From Mycobacterium bourgelatii (lineage in GTDB: Bacteria; Actinomycetota; Actinomycetes; Mycobacteriales; Mycobacteriaceae): DNA of 64,000 bases. This document shows positions 8,333 through 17,604 of the stretch, piece by piece. The notes beneath the pieces were generated by a model. It worked only from the letters and a program-made list of their open reading frames with translations, did no database searches and was not told the DNA's origin. Position numbers and translations under genes: made by a program. How positions within the stretch are numbered: the first letter of the stretch is position 1; each line of letters opens with the position of its first letter. Where the stretch lies: NCBI RefSeq assembly GCF_010723575.1, contig NZ_BLKZ01000001.1, forward strand, positions 5,704,001 to 5,768,000, written 5' to 3'.

Positions 8333-10486
8333 TTGGCCGTGAATAGCGCAACTCATTGTTCTTACGATGACCATTACTGCGCTGCAGTCATTCTCAACGC
8401 GCGCGACGTTGACGGCCGGCGCGCGCTGGCCCGGTTGCGCGCCGATCCCCGCACCGTCGTCATCGACAGGTGGAAGGACCAGGTGGCCAGCGCCCGTCGC
8501 CTGCTACCGCCATTCGAACCCTACGTGCTTGCAGAGTCAAAGCGATGGGCGTATTACCCGTGGCGCCACACCCTGATCAGCATCCTTGCGCGCCGGCCGT
8601 TTCAGACGCTGCGCCTCGACCGCAACCGCAATCTCATCACGACCGAGGAGCAGCACGAACTGTCCGGACTCCGGGTTGGTGTCATTGGCATGGGTGCGGG
8701 TCATGTCATCGCGTATCTCCTTGCCGCAGAAGGGTTGTGCGGACAACTTCGACTCGCCGACTCCGATAGCCTTGACCTGTCTGACCTGAATCGGGTGCCG
8801 GCAACGGTCTTCGACCTGGAGATGAACAAGGCTGTCGTGGCCGCGCGGCGAATCGCCGAACTCGACCCATACTTGCCTGTCGAGGTCGTGCGATCCGTCC
8901 TTTCCCCGGACACCCTGACTTTGTTTCTGGACGGACTCGACGTCGTCGTCGATGGAAGCGATTCGCTAGAGACCAAAACGCAGTTGCGCGAGGCGGCCCG
9001 CGCCTTGCAGATACCGGTCCTGATGCCGACCGGAGACCAAGGTGTGCTCGACGTCGAGCGATTCGACCTGGATCCCTCCCGCGGTCTTCTCCACGGCCTG
9101 CTGGACGAAGGCCCCTATCTGGATAAAGACCCCTACGTTCTGCGGATCGTCAAAGCGTCAGAGCTGTCCACCCGAGCTGCGGCATCACTGGTAGAGGTCG
9201 ACGAAACCTTAACGGCGTGGCCACAATTGGCCGGCGACGTTGCGCTCGGCGCGGCCGCGGTCGCCGAAGCCGTGCGCCGAATCGGTCTCGGTGAGAGCCT
9301 TCCGTCCGGCAGAACGCGTATCGATGTTGCACGCGCACTCGATCAGATCGCCGAGCCTGTTGCTACGCCCGGTGCTCCCGTACCACCCATCGAAGAACAC
9401 CCCGCGCCCGCCTCTCCGTTGGCGCCTGAGCTTCCCGCCATCATTGCGGCCGCGGCTCAACGCGCACCTTCCGTGGCGAACATGCAGCCGTGGCAGATCG
9501 AAGCGGAGCCGAGGTCGGTGACCATCCGGCTCAGGCCCGAGCGCACGGCAACCTTGGATATCGGCTTCCGCGCGAGCGCGGTCGCGGTCGGCTCCGCATT
9601 GTTCAACGCCAAGGTGGCCGCCGCGACCGTCGGACTCCTCGGTCCGGTGCACATGACCGAAACCGACGGAGAATTCCCCCTTTCCCTAACAATACGGCTG
9701 CAAGACGGCAGTGATCCGGAGCTCGCTCAGCTGTATGAGCCGATGCTGCAGCGCGAGACCAATCGTCATCTCGGCACACTTGCCGCTCTCGACGAGGAGA
9801 TTGCCGCAGCAGTCCATGCGGCCGCGGTCGCCGAAGGCGCTCGGTTGGAGCTACTGACGGACCGGAACGCCATTGAAAAGGTCGCGACGATTCTGGCTAA
9901 GACAGACCGCATCCGATACCTGACACCACGCATGCACGCCGAAATGTTGTCGGAGGTCCGTTGGCCTGCGGAAGACCCCGTGGAATCAGGGATCGACGTG
10001 CGCAGCCTTGAGATGAACCCTGCCGAATTGTCCAACTTCCAAATCGCTCAGCGCCATGACGTGGTCAGCAAGCTGGCGGAGTGGGGAAGCGGAAGCGCGC
10101 TAGGCAAATACACCCACGACCGGATCTGCGCCAGCTCCGGCTTGGGCATGGTGACGGTCCAGGGCGACACGCTGACCGACTACGCACGGGGCGGCTCGGC
10201 GATGGAAGCCGTCTGGATAACGGCCCAGGATTTGGGCCTTTCGGTCCAGCCGATCACACCCGTTTTCCTGTATGCCCGCAGCGGTGTGGAATTGCGCGAA
10301 CTGTCTTCGGGTTTCGCTGTTCCCCTGCAACGACTTCAGTGCGCATTCCACGCGCTCACCCACACCGGACCCGACGAATCCCCGGTGGTGATGCTCAGGT
10401 TCTCCTATGCGCCGGCCCCTTCGGTGCGAAGTTTGCGACGCAGCCTGAACGGTGCTGGGGCGCCGGCGCATTGCACTAGTCAGTAG
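8333..10486 (+). CDS. ThiF/E1-like adenylyltransferase fused to a nitroreductase-like domain (MoeY-like)
   Basis: A 717-residue two-domain protein. Residues about 105-280 form a ThiF/MoeB/E1-type Rossmann domain (VGVIGMGAGHVIAYLLA; DSDSLDLSDLNR), which in this family adenylates a C-terminal carboxylate. Residues about 370-700 resemble an FMN nitroreductase (SVANMQPWQIE, later SGLGMVTV). The same arrangement occurs in M. tuberculosis Rv1355c, called MoeY (from memory). No CxxC zinc pair of classical MoeB/ThiF is seen, so a molybdopterin role is doubtful. No partner ubiquitin-like or peptide gene was recognised next to it. Start is TTG 8333 or GTG 8339. It interrupts the ggtA-purD order expected from M. 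tuberculosis. Confidence 0.8.
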   Translation: MAVNSATHCSYDDHYCAAVILNARDVDGRRALARLRADPRTVVIDRWKDQVASARRLLPPFEPYVLAESKRWAYYPWRHTLISILARRPFQTLRLDRNRNLITTEEQHELSGLRVGVIGMGAGHVIAYLLAAEGLCGQLRLADSDSLDLSDLNRVPATVFDLEMNKAVVAARRIAELDPYLPVEVVRSVLSPDTLTLFLDGLDVVVDGSDSLETKTQLREAARALQIPVLMPTGDQGVLDVERFDLDPSRGLLHGLLDEGPYLDKDPYVLRIVKASELSTRAAASLVEVDETLTAWPQLAGDVALGAAAVAEAVRRIGLGESLPSGRTRIDVARALDQIAEPVATPGAPVPPIEEHPAPASPLAPELPAIIAAAAQRAPSVANMQPWQIEAEPRSVTIRLRPERTATLDIGFRASAVAVGSALFNAKVAAATVGLLGPVHMTETDGEFPLSLTIRLQDGSDPELAQLYEPMLQRETNRHLGTLAALDEEIAAAVHAAAVAEGARLELLTDRNAIEKVATILAKTDRIRYLTPRMHAEMLSEVRWPAEDPVESGIDVRSLEMNPAELSNFQIAQRHDVVSKLAEWGSGSALGKYTHDRICASSGLGMVTVQGDTLTDYARGGSAMEAVWITAQDLGLSVQPITPVFLYARSGVELRELSSGFAVPLQRLQCAFHALTHTGPDESPVVMLRFSYAPAPSVRSLRRSLNGAGAPAHCTSQ

Positions 10487-10938
10487 CGCATGCACTCCGC
10501 CCGTGGGTGGTAGTACCCCATCCCAAGGTTGTCAAGACGAAATAGCTCCCTTTTGTCCCCCGGCCGGTCCGGGTCGGAGACCACGACCGTTTCATAAGGT
10601 CCGACGAAGTCGACGCTGTCACGCTTTATTTCAACGTCGACCGACAATTCTTCACCAAGCGTTTTGACCTCGTCGGGGTTTGCAAGCAGCGCGCCGTGCC
10701 ACCTGACCAGATTCGTGAAACGTGGCTGAATCTCCATACACCGCTGGTCTGACGCCGCCCGCGCCCGACTGTCACTCTCGATTTCCCGAGACTTCAAACA
10801 GGAAGAGACATACGTGCCCAACCCAAAGACCAACATCAGGGTTAAGATCACGACACCAATTGCGTTGGGCCTTGGGCGCTTTCCGAATGTGTCAGGCATG
10901 TCGTCGAATCCCGACCCGTAGTCGTCGTACTGCGCCAC
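10480..10938 (-). CDS. Small single-pass membrane protein, unknown function
   Basis: About 152 residues from the GTG at 10938 (MAQYDDYGSGFDDMPDTFGK). It has an acidic cytosolic N-terminus, one membrane helix (AIGVVILTLMLVFGLGTYVSS) and an outer domain with cysteines (SSCLKS, QRCMEI, AECMRY) that could form a disulfide. Tyr/Asp-rich starts like this are common in small mycobacterial membrane proteins. ATG 10899 is an alternative start. Its 3' end overlaps the convergent E1/nitroreductase gene by 7 bp. No function can be assigned. Confidence 0.65.
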   Translation of the reverse strand: MAQYDDYGSGFDDMPDTFGKRPRPNAIGVVILTLMLVFGLGTYVSSCLKSREIESDSRARAASDQRCMEIQPRFTNLVRWHGALLANPDEVKTLGEELSVDVEIKRDSVDFVGPYETVVVSDPDRPGDKRELFRLDNLGMGYYHPRAECMRY

Positions 10939-11080
10939 AGCAGAATCCGACGAAAAAAAATCACACACCGGCCACAGCTCCCGGCACACTGCCTCCTACA
11001 CACGCGCGAGCATCGTGTCGGCAAGGCTACTGGCTTTGTGTGTGCCCGCAACTCACTCTGGCCCGCGGGGCTGGCGGGAG

Positions 11081-12349
11081 CTAGACGCTGATCTTGCCTT
11101 CGGCTGCCCGCTGTGCGATGTCCGTTCGAAAGTGACTGCCGGCCAGCTTGATCGAACGCAGAATCTCGTACGCCTGTGCGCGCGCCTCGACCAGATCCGC
11201 GCCGGTACCGACCACCGACAGCACCCGCCCGCCTGAGGAGACGATGGCCCCGTCGTCACGGCGAGCGGTTCCGGCGTGTAGCACTCCGCCGGCTTCGGAG
11301 CCAATGACGGTGTCTCCGACCCGTGGTCGTCCGGGATAGTTCTCGGCGGCCAACACCACCGTGACGGCGGCGCCATCATGCCAGCGCAACTCGCCGAACT
11401 CGGCCAGCTTGCCCGTGCCGGCCGCATACAGCAGTTGTCCGAGTGGCGACTCCAGCAGGGCCAACACCGCCTGCGTCTCCGGATCGCCGAAACGGCAATT
11501 GAATTCGACCACCGCCGGTCCCGTCGCGGTGATTGCCAGACCGACATAGAGCAGTCCGCTGAATGGACTGCCCTGCCGAACCATCTCGGCCGCAACGGGT
11601 TCGACGATTTGACTGACCACTTCCCGGTACACGTCCTCGGGCAACCAGGGCAGCGGTGTGTAGGCGCCCATGCCACCGGTGTTAGGCCCGGTGTCACCCT
11701 CACCGACCCGCTTGAAGTCCTGCGCGGGCAGCAGCGGCACCACGGTCTCGCCGTCGACCACGCAGAACAGCGAGACCTCGGGACCGTCGAGGAAGGACTC
11801 CAGCAACACCGGATGACCTGCATCGAGTAGGCCGGCGGCGTGTGAACGTGCGGCTTCGCGGTCCGGTGTGACCACCACGCCCTTGCCCGCGGCCAGATGA
11901 TCGTCTTTCACCACCCAGGCCGGGTCACCGGCGGGCGGTCCGAAGCGATCGAGCGCTTCGTCTAAATGCGCCGGATTGTCCACGATTTCACTGCGGGCGG
12001 TACGGACGCCGGCTGCCGCCATGATCTCCTTGGCGAACGCCTTGGAGCCTTCGATGCGCGCGGCGGCCTTGCTGGGTCCGAAGCACACGAGCCCGGCCGC
12101 CCGCACGGCGTCGGCCACGCCGAGGACCAGCGGCACCTCTGGACCGATCACCACGAGGTCGGCGGAGACGTCGCGTGCCAACGCCACGACCTCGTCAGCG
12201 TTAGTGATGTCGACATTGCGCTGCTCGGCCAGTCGGCCGGTGCCGGCATTGCCGGGCGCAATGATGAGGCCCGTGACCTGCGGGTCCTTACTCAAGGCCA
12301 GCAGCAGGGCATGTTCACGGGCACCGGAACCAATCACCAGGACGCGCAC
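11081..12349 (-). CDS. purD: Phosphoribosylamine-glycine ligase (GAR synthetase)
   Basis: A 422-residue ATP-grasp enzyme for the second step of de novo purine synthesis: phosphoribosylamine + glycine + ATP to GAR. Seen are the N-terminal VLVIGSGAREHALLLAL, the IIAPGNAGT loop, the ATP-grasp part (VVKDDHLAAGKGV) and the metal/substrate motifs NTGGMGAYTP and EFNCRFGDPETQ. The length is normal and the start is GTG. It lies 25 bp after the MarR gene on the same strand, so the two may be co-transcribed. Confidence 0.97.
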   Translation of the reverse strand: MRVLVIGSGAREHALLLALSKDPQVTGLIIAPGNAGTGRLAEQRNVDITNADEVVALARDVSADLVVIGPEVPLVLGVADAVRAAGLVCFGPSKAAARIEGSKAFAKEIMAAAGVRTARSEIVDNPAHLDEALDRFGPPAGDPAWVVKDDHLAAGKGVVVTPDREAARSHAAGLLDAGHPVLLESFLDGPEVSLFCVVDGETVVPLLPAQDFKRVGEGDTGPNTGGMGAYTPLPWLPEDVYREVVSQIVEPVAAEMVRQGSPFSGLLYVGLAITATGPAVVEFNCRFGDPETQAVLALLESPLGQLLYAAGTGKLAEFGELRWHDGAAVTVVLAAENYPGRPRVGDTVIGSEAGGVLHAGTARRDDGAIVSSGGRVLSVVGTGADLVEARAQAYEILRSIKLAGSHFRTDIAQRAAEGKISV

Positions 12350-12374
12350 AGCACGTCAGACTAGCCGCAACGCC

Positions 12375-12806
12375 TTAGATGATCTCCTCGAGCAGGTTTT
12401 TGAGCTCTTTTTGCTGGCTGGGGGTGAGACGGGAGAGCCGCTTGTCGAACTCGTTCGACAGCAGGGCAAGGCCCTCGTCAGCCGCTTGCCGCCCGTTTTC
12501 GGTGAGCAGCAGGCGATGGCGTCGCAGATCTGCCGGATCGATCTCGCGGCGCACGAACCCCGCCGCCTCGAGCTTTTTCAGGTAGAGCGTGACCGTGGCC
12601 TTGGGAATGGTCAGCGCCACCGCTAGTTCGGCCGGGTAGGGGTGTTCGTCGATCTCGGCGAGCACGAGGAGTTCCTTGACCTCCAGCCCGAGCGCGCCGA
12701 TCTCGCTTTGAGCGCTGGCAATGACTGACGACAGTAGCCGGTAGTTCAGCGACCAGATCTTGGCCGGATCAATTTCAGACATCGACTTGCCAGATCGTTC
12801 AGTCAT
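12375..12806 (-). CDS. MarR-family transcriptional regulator
   Basis: A 143-residue winged-helix protein. It shows the MarR pattern of helix-turn-helix (ELAVALTIPKATVTLYLKKL) and wing (GFVRREIDPADLRRHRLLLT), flanked by dimerisation helices. It is divergent from the aldo/keto reductase at 12865 with 58 bp between. That gap carries an inverted repeat, the usual layout for a MarR protein repressing its neighbour and itself. The inducer is unknown, perhaps an aldehyde or quinone handled by the reductase (inference). Confidence 0.9.
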   Translation of the reverse strand: MTERSGKSMSEIDPAKIWSLNYRLLSSVIASAQSEIGALGLEVKELLVLAEIDEHPYPAELAVALTIPKATVTLYLKKLEAAGFVRREIDPADLRRHRLLLTENGRQAADEGLALLSNEFDKRLSRLTPSQQKELKNLLEEII

Positions 12807-12842
12807 GAACTAGTTTAGTTATGAACAAACGCATGAATGAAC
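12805..12842. promoter_or_regulatory. Probable MarR operator/divergent promoter region
   Basis: Contains the 13-bp inverted repeat AACTAGTTTAGTT (12808-12820; arms AACTA/TAGTT) and three direct copies of ATGAAC at 12805, 12821 and 12837. It is A/T-rich against a G+C-rich genome and lies directly on the MarR start codon, consistent with autorepression. Confidence 0.6.
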
Positions 12843-12864
12843 AATCTACCAGAAAGCACCTCGT

Positions 12865-13950
12865 ATGTCTCTGGATCAGTACGTAACACTCGGTCGGTCC
12901 GGCCTGCGCGTCAGCCGGTTGTGCTTGGGGGCGATGACCTTTGGCGAAGACCTTGGGTGGGGCACCAGTGTCGAAGAGTCGCAACAGATCATCGACCGAT
13001 ACCTCGAAATCGGCGGCAACTTCATCGACACCGCAAACTTCTACACCCGAAGCCATTCGGAGAAGATCATCGGCGACCACATCGGGCGCCACCCTGCCCG
13101 GCGCGATCGCACCGTGATCGCGACCAAGTTCAGCGGCAACCTGTACCCCGGCGATCCCAATGGTGGCGGGTCAGGGCGCAAATCGGTGATCAACGCCTGC
13201 GAGAACTCGCTGCGCCGCCTGCAAACCGACTACATCGACCTGTACTGGTTGCACCTGTGGGACAAGCACACCCCTATCGAGGAGACGATGGCCGCTCTCG
13301 ACGACCTGGTGCGGGCGGGCAAGGTGCGCTACCTCGGGGTTTCGGACACCCCGGCATGGAAGATCGCGGAAGCGAACCTCATCGCCCGGTTCCGCGGGTG
13401 GTCGTCATTCATCGCATTGCAAGTCGAGTACTCGTTGCTCGAACGCACCGTTGAACAAGAACTCGTCCCGATGGCAACCGAATTCGGCCTCGGCATCACG
13501 CCGTGGGGACCGCTGAAGAGCGGTGTGCTCAGCGGCAAGTACACCCGGGCCAATGCCGGTCAGCAGCAGGGTGCCCGCGGCGCGTTGGTAGACGCCGTCC
13601 TCAACGAGGCGACCTACACGCTCATCGACGAACTCGAACTCATCGCCAAGGCGCATGCCACCAGCGTGTCCAGCGTGGCCCTGGCATGGTTGCTGGCACG
13701 CCCGGCCGTCACGTCCATCATCATTGGCGCGCGCCGCCTTTCGCAGTTCGAAGAGAACGTGCGTGCCGTCGACGTCAACCTCACCGCCGACGAGATTGCC
13801 CGCCTGGACAGGCTCACCGAACCTACGTTCGGGTTCCCCCACTACATGCTGGAGATGGCACCGGGAATCATCAACGGGGGCACCACCGTCAACGGTGAGT
13901 CGGCGCCGGTCTCGGAATACGTGATGCCGGCGGGTGCCCGGCCCTACTGA
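12865..13950 (+). CDS. Aldo/keto reductase
   Basis: A 361-residue NADPH-dependent aldo/keto reductase of the YajO/Tas-like bacterial group. The catalytic tetrad can be seen: Asp and Tyr in DTANFYTR, Lys in VIATKF and His in YWLHLWD. The cofactor-binding region SIIIGARRLSQFEEN lies near the C-terminus. It reduces aldehydes or ketones to alcohols; the exact substrate is unknown. It is divergent from the MarR gene and ends at a strong inverted repeat. Confidence 0.92.
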   Translation: MSLDQYVTLGRSGLRVSRLCLGAMTFGEDLGWGTSVEESQQIIDRYLEIGGNFIDTANFYTRSHSEKIIGDHIGRHPARRDRTVIATKFSGNLYPGDPNGGGSGRKSVINACENSLRRLQTDYIDLYWLHLWDKHTPIEETMAALDDLVRAGKVRYLGVSDTPAWKIAEANLIARFRGWSSFIALQVEYSLLERTVEQELVPMATEFGLGITPWGPLKSGVLSGKYTRANAGQQQGARGALVDAVLNEATYTLIDELELIAKAHATSVSSVALAWLLARPAVTSIIIGARRLSQFEENVRAVDVNLTADEIARLDRLTEPTFGFPHYMLEMAPGIINGGTTVNGESAPVSEYVMPAGARPY

Positions 13951-13955
13951 TCCGA

Positions 13956-14019
13956 CCGCGAGCAGACGCAAACTTGTACGGAAATGCCGTTCCGCGTACG
14001 AGTTTGTGTCTGCTCGCGG
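13956..14019. terminator. Long intergenic hairpin, GCGAGCAGACGCAAA family
   Basis: Two imperfect 25-bp arms (13956-13980 and 13995-14019) around a 14-base loop sit between the convergent aldo/keto reductase and CMD genes. The arm core is GCGAGCAGACGCAAACT. There is no T-tract, so it fits a bidirectional, U-tract-less mycobacterial terminator or a dispersed palindromic repeat. A second member is at 26304-26363. Confidence 0.65.
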
Positions 14020-14027
14020 GGAGAAGG

Positions 14028-14468
14028 TTACTCTCGCGTCTCGCCCGCGTGCAGCTTCAGCGCGGATTCGACGTTGGCCTTCTTGTCCTCTTCGGCGCCC
14101 TTTGCCGCGGCCTTCTTACGGCGTCGGACGACAGTGTCGACCGCCCCGTTGAACGCCGAACCCAGCGGGAACCCGAGGTAGTGGGTGAGGAAGACGGCCA
14201 TCTCCTTCAGCTCGTCCTCGGTGAGCTCACCGTTTAAAAGGGCTGCATTGATTTGGATTTCGGCCAGGTCCCGGCTTCCGACCGCCGTCACGGCGGTCAG
14301 CGTCATGATGCGCTTGTCTCGCATTGACAACCCCGGCCGGCTCCAGATCGAGCCAAACAGGTGGTCGACGGTCAGGTCGAAATACGGATCGCCCTCGACG
14401 TTGGGCATCTCCCACCCGTAGACCTCGTTCATCTTTTCCAGGCCCTTGCGGCGCACCTCGTCCATCAC
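14028..14468 (-). CDS. Carboxymuconolactone decarboxylase-family protein
   Basis: A 146-residue CMD/AhpD-superfamily protein. The core (RDKRIMTLTAVTAVGSRDLAE ... HYLGFPLGSAFNGA) matches gamma-carboxymuconolactone decarboxylases. The AhpD-type CxxC redox pair is absent, so a peroxidase role is unlikely. The Lys/Ala-rich tail (RRRKKAAAKGAEEDKK) is unusual. It ends a four-gene run (aldA, SDR, HIBADH-like, CMD) and overlaps the upstream dehydrogenase by 4 bp. The same order is known beside purD in M. tuberculosis. Confidence 0.88.
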   Translation of the reverse strand: MMDEVRRKGLEKMNEVYGWEMPNVEGDPYFDLTVDHLFGSIWSRPGLSMRDKRIMTLTAVTAVGSRDLAEIQINAALLNGELTEDELKEMAVFLTHYLGFPLGSAFNGAVDTVVRRRKKAAAKGAEEDKKANVESALKLHAGETRE

Positions 14469-15346
14469 GAATTCTCCTGTTCCTTCCGACCGGAGTCGAC
14501 GTGCGGCACACCAAGGTTGGGCGCAAGCCGCTCGAGGGCCAGCCTAGCCAGCGGTAGATCAATCGAAGCAGACTCGGCCAAGGCCAGCGCCAAACGTAGG
14601 TCCTTTTCGCCAAGCTCCCGCGTGTGCGTGAATCCGTCGTACAAAAAGTGGCCCGGCTCAAGGTCTTTGGTGTCATCGCGGTACATGATCGACCCGGCAC
14701 CGCCGGTCAGCTTGTCGGTGTGTCGCACCACATTGCCAAGGTCCTGCAGGTTCAGACCGGCGGCTTCGGCCAGTTGCCACGCCTCCCCGACTGCCGCATA
14801 CGTCGTGAAGGTGAGCATGTTGCGAGCCACCTTCATTCGGGTCCCCGCGCCGGGAGGCCCGGCGTGCACTACCAATTCCGCCCAGTGCGAAAAGGGTTCT
14901 TTCACCCGGGCGAACACTTCATCGCTGGCGCCCACCATCGTCGCCAGTTGACCGAACCGCGCGGCACGCCCACCGCCGCTGATCGGCGCATCGACGACAT
15001 GGATGTCCTGGGGCTGCAACTCGCGCGCGAGTTCTTCGGCGGTGGTGTCGCTGATCGTCGAGTGGATCGCAATGATGGTCCCCGGCTTGGCGTGCGATGC
15101 GAGCTCGTCAACTACGTTGCGTACCTGCTCGTCGTTGAGCACGGTGATGCTGATGATGTCGGTCGCAGCGATGTCGGCGAGACTGTCGGCCAACGTTGCG
15201 CCGCGTTCGGCAAACGGCGCCATGGCCTCGGGTCGCACGTCGTAGACCGTTAGCCCGCCGGGCCATTCGGCCATCTTCTTGGCCATTGGCGTGCCGATGT
15301 TGCCGAGGCCGATGTATCCGAGACGGGGCGTTGCAGCGTCGGTCAT
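14465..15346 (-). CDS. 3-Hydroxyisobutyrate dehydrogenase-family oxidoreductase
   Basis: A 293-residue beta-hydroxyacid dehydrogenase. The NAD(P) Rossmann motif GYIGLGNIGTPMAKKM is at the N-terminus, the substrate motif VDAPISGGGRAA follows, and the catalytic Lys lies in GTRMKVARNML. Family members oxidise 3-hydroxyisobutyrate or related beta-hydroxyacids. It overlaps the SDR upstream (stop/start at 15343-15346) and CMD downstream by 4 bp each, so it is translationally coupled in the aldA operon. Confidence 0.92.
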   Translation of the reverse strand: MTDAATPRLGYIGLGNIGTPMAKKMAEWPGGLTVYDVRPEAMAPFAERGATLADSLADIAATDIISITVLNDEQVRNVVDELASHAKPGTIIAIHSTISDTTAEELARELQPQDIHVVDAPISGGGRAARFGQLATMVGASDEVFARVKEPFSHWAELVVHAGPPGAGTRMKVARNMLTFTTYAAVGEAWQLAEAAGLNLQDLGNVVRHTDKLTGGAGSIMYRDDTKDLEPGHFLYDGFTHTRELGEKDLRLALALAESASIDLPLARLALERLAPNLGVPHVDSGRKEQENS

Positions 15347-16095
15347 GGGCGGAAGATCTGTCCGCCGTCGACATTGAAGATCTGCCCGGTGATCCAGGAT
15401 GCCTGGTCACTCAACAGAAACAGACACATGCCCACCAGATCATCTGGAGTACCTATGCGCGACAACGGAAGACCCTTGAGGATGTCGTCGACGATCTCCT
15501 TGGGTGTGGTGGTCCGGTTGGCTTCGGTGTCGATGGGACCGGGGGCAATCGCATTGATCCGGATGTTCATCCCGCCCAGTTCCCGCGAAAGCTGTTGGGT
15601 CAGACCGTTGATCCCGACCTTGGCCAACCCGTAGTAGTTCGCATACAGGTACGCGGCCGTGGACGACTGGTTGACGATCGCGCCGCCGCCACGCTTGGCC
15701 ATTTTCTTGTACACCGCGCGAGTGCACCAGAGCGCGCCGTCAAAGTTCACGCTCATGAACTTCTTGTAGTACTCGGGGTCGACGGTGAGCAGCAGGTCGA
15801 TCTTCATCCCGCCGAAGATCGCGGCGTTGTTGACCAGGTAGTCGATGCCGCCGAACTCGGCCAGGGTGCGATCCGCCATTGCCTTGGCCGAGTCCGGATC
15901 GGAAACGTCGACGGGAACGCTGATGGCCGTCCCGCCGTCGGCGACGATCTGCTTCGCCACACCCTCGGCCGCATCGGAGTTGATGTCGGCGACGACCACC
16001 GCAGCACCCTCACGGGCCAGCGCCTCGGCATATGCCTGGCCAATGCCACCGGCGGAGCCGGTGACGATGGCTACCCTGTTATCGAACTGTCCCAC
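15343..16095 (-). CDS. Short-chain dehydrogenase/reductase
   Basis: A 250-residue classical SDR. It shows the cofactor motif TGSAGGIG, the NNAAIFGG motif, the catalytic serine region NQSSTA and the YxxxK pair in YYGLAKVG. The GTG at 16095 is chosen because AAGGAG stands 6 bases upstream; the longer frame to 16377 lies inside aldA. Substrate unknown. It is second in the aldA-SDR-HIBADH-CMD run. Confidence 0.92.
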   Translation of the reverse strand: MGQFDNRVAIVTGSAGGIGQAYAEALAREGAAVVVADINSDAAEGVAKQIVADGGTAISVPVDVSDPDSAKAMADRTLAEFGGIDYLVNNAAIFGGMKIDLLLTVDPEYYKKFMSVNFDGALWCTRAVYKKMAKRGGGAIVNQSSTAAYLYANYYGLAKVGINGLTQQLSRELGGMNIRINAIAPGPIDTEANRTTTPKEIVDDILKGLPLSRIGTPDDLVGMCLFLLSDQASWITGQIFNVDGGQIFRP

Positions 16096-16117
16096 ACCGA
16101 TCTCCTTAGTTCGGCCG

Positions 16118-17587
16118 CTAACCAGCAGCAGTAGCAATAAGTTTGGTTTCCAGGTATTCCTCGAACCCCGCAACGCCCATCTCACGGCCGTTGCCGGACT
16201 GCTTGTAGCCGCCGAATGGCGCGTCGGCGGAGTACCAGACGCCACCGTTGACGTTGACCGTTCCCACCCGCAGCCGGGCGGCCACCCGCGCCGCCCGCTC
16301 GGGATCTGCCCCAAACACCGTGCCCGACAGACCGTATGGCGAGTCGTTGGCGATGCGCACCGCATCGTCGTCGCCATCGTGGGCGATCACCGTGAGCACC
16401 GGCCCGAAGATCTCCTCGCGGGCGGGACGCGCGTCGTTGGTCAGTCCCGCGATCACGGTGGGCTCGATGAAGAAGCCGACGTCCTTGTTGGCCGGCCGGC
16501 CGCCGCCGCACGCGAAGGTCCCGCCTTCGGCGATGGCAAGGTCGAGGTAGCCTTGCACCCGCTCCCGCTGCCGCGCCGAAATCAGTGGTCCGCATATGGT
16601 TCTCGGGTCGTTGGGGTCACCGGGCTTGATCGAGGACATGGTGCCTGCCGCGATGGCGACGGCCTCGTCGTAGCGGGCCCGCGGCACCAGCAACCGAGTC
16701 GTGATCGCGCACCCCTGGCCGGCGTGCATGGCCGCCGTGAAGGCCGAAACCCCTGCGGCGCCGGCGAGATCCGCGTCATCGAGTACGACGAATGCCGACT
16801 TTCCACCGAGCTCCAGGAAGACCCGCTTGATGGTGGCGGCGGCGTCGGCCATCACACTGCGGCCGGTCGCCGTCGAGCCGGTGAACGAAATCATGTCCAC
16901 TCGAGGATCTTTGGCCAGCAATGCGCCCACGCCGTGGTCGCTCGAGGTGACGATGTTGACAACCCCCGGCGGGAAGTCGGTGCGCTCGGCGATGATCTCC
17001 CCGAGTACCGCAGCGCACCACGGTGTGTCGGGGGCGGGTTTGAGGACGATGGTGTTGCCGGCGGCAAGCGCCGGTCCCAGTTTGGCGAGGTTGATCTGGT
17101 GCGGAAAGTTCCACGGGGTGATCGCGCCGACCACGCCAACGGCCTCGCGAACAATGGTCCGCCGGGTGGGGATGCCCATCGGCGATGCCTGACCGAGGTC
17201 TTGGGTCCATGCGTAGGACTCCGCGGTGTCCGCGGAGAACGCCAGGTCGTCGACCGGACCGTCCAGCTGCGCGGCGGCGGTGAGCATTCGCGGCGCACCG
17301 ACTTCGTTGATGGTGATCTCACGCAGTTCTTCGGCGTGCTGCTGCATCGCCTCCCGTAGCTGCCGAACACACCGCACCCGCAATTCGGTGTTGCGCGACC
17401 AATCGGTGTCGTCGAAGGCCCTCCGGGCGGCCTCAATGGCACGCTCCATGTCCTGGGCGTCAGCGTCGGCCGCTACGCCGAGCACTTCCTCGGTGGCCGG
17501 ATTGATCGTCGGGAAGGTGCCTGCGCGACCTTCGGAGAGCTTGCCGTCGATGAACAGTGCGCTCACACCGTCGGCCAGCAACGTCAT
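16118..17587 (-). CDS. aldA: Aldehyde dehydrogenase AldA
   Basis: A 489-residue NAD(P)-dependent aldehyde dehydrogenase. The oxyanion Asn lies in ITPWNFPHQI, the general base Glu in LELGGK and the nucleophile Cys in MHAGQGCAITTR. The ATG at 17587 gives the remembered M. tuberculosis AldA length; the frame continues upstream to 17683 without need. It heads the four-gene operon and diverges from the TetR gene at 17770. A copy of the TGGACA-N2-TGTCC(A/G) site lies 18 bp before its start, suggesting TetR control. Confidence 0.94.
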   Translation of the reverse strand: MTLLADGVSALFIDGKLSEGRAGTFPTINPATEEVLGVAADADAQDMERAIEAARRAFDDTDWSRNTELRVRCVRQLREAMQQHAEELREITINEVGAPRMLTAAAQLDGPVDDLAFSADTAESYAWTQDLGQASPMGIPTRRTIVREAVGVVGAITPWNFPHQINLAKLGPALAAGNTIVLKPAPDTPWCAAVLGEIIAERTDFPPGVVNIVTSSDHGVGALLAKDPRVDMISFTGSTATGRSVMADAAATIKRVFLELGGKSAFVVLDDADLAGAAGVSAFTAAMHAGQGCAITTRLLVPRARYDEAVAIAAGTMSSIKPGDPNDPRTICGPLISARQRERVQGYLDLAIAEGGTFACGGGRPANKDVGFFIEPTVIAGLTNDARPAREEIFGPVLTVIAHDGDDDAVRIANDSPYGLSGTVFGADPERAARVAARLRVGTVNVNGGVWYSADAPFGGYKQSGNGREMGVAGFEEYLETKLIATAAG

Positions 17588-17604
17588 ACCTGCCCCCAAT
17601 CCAA

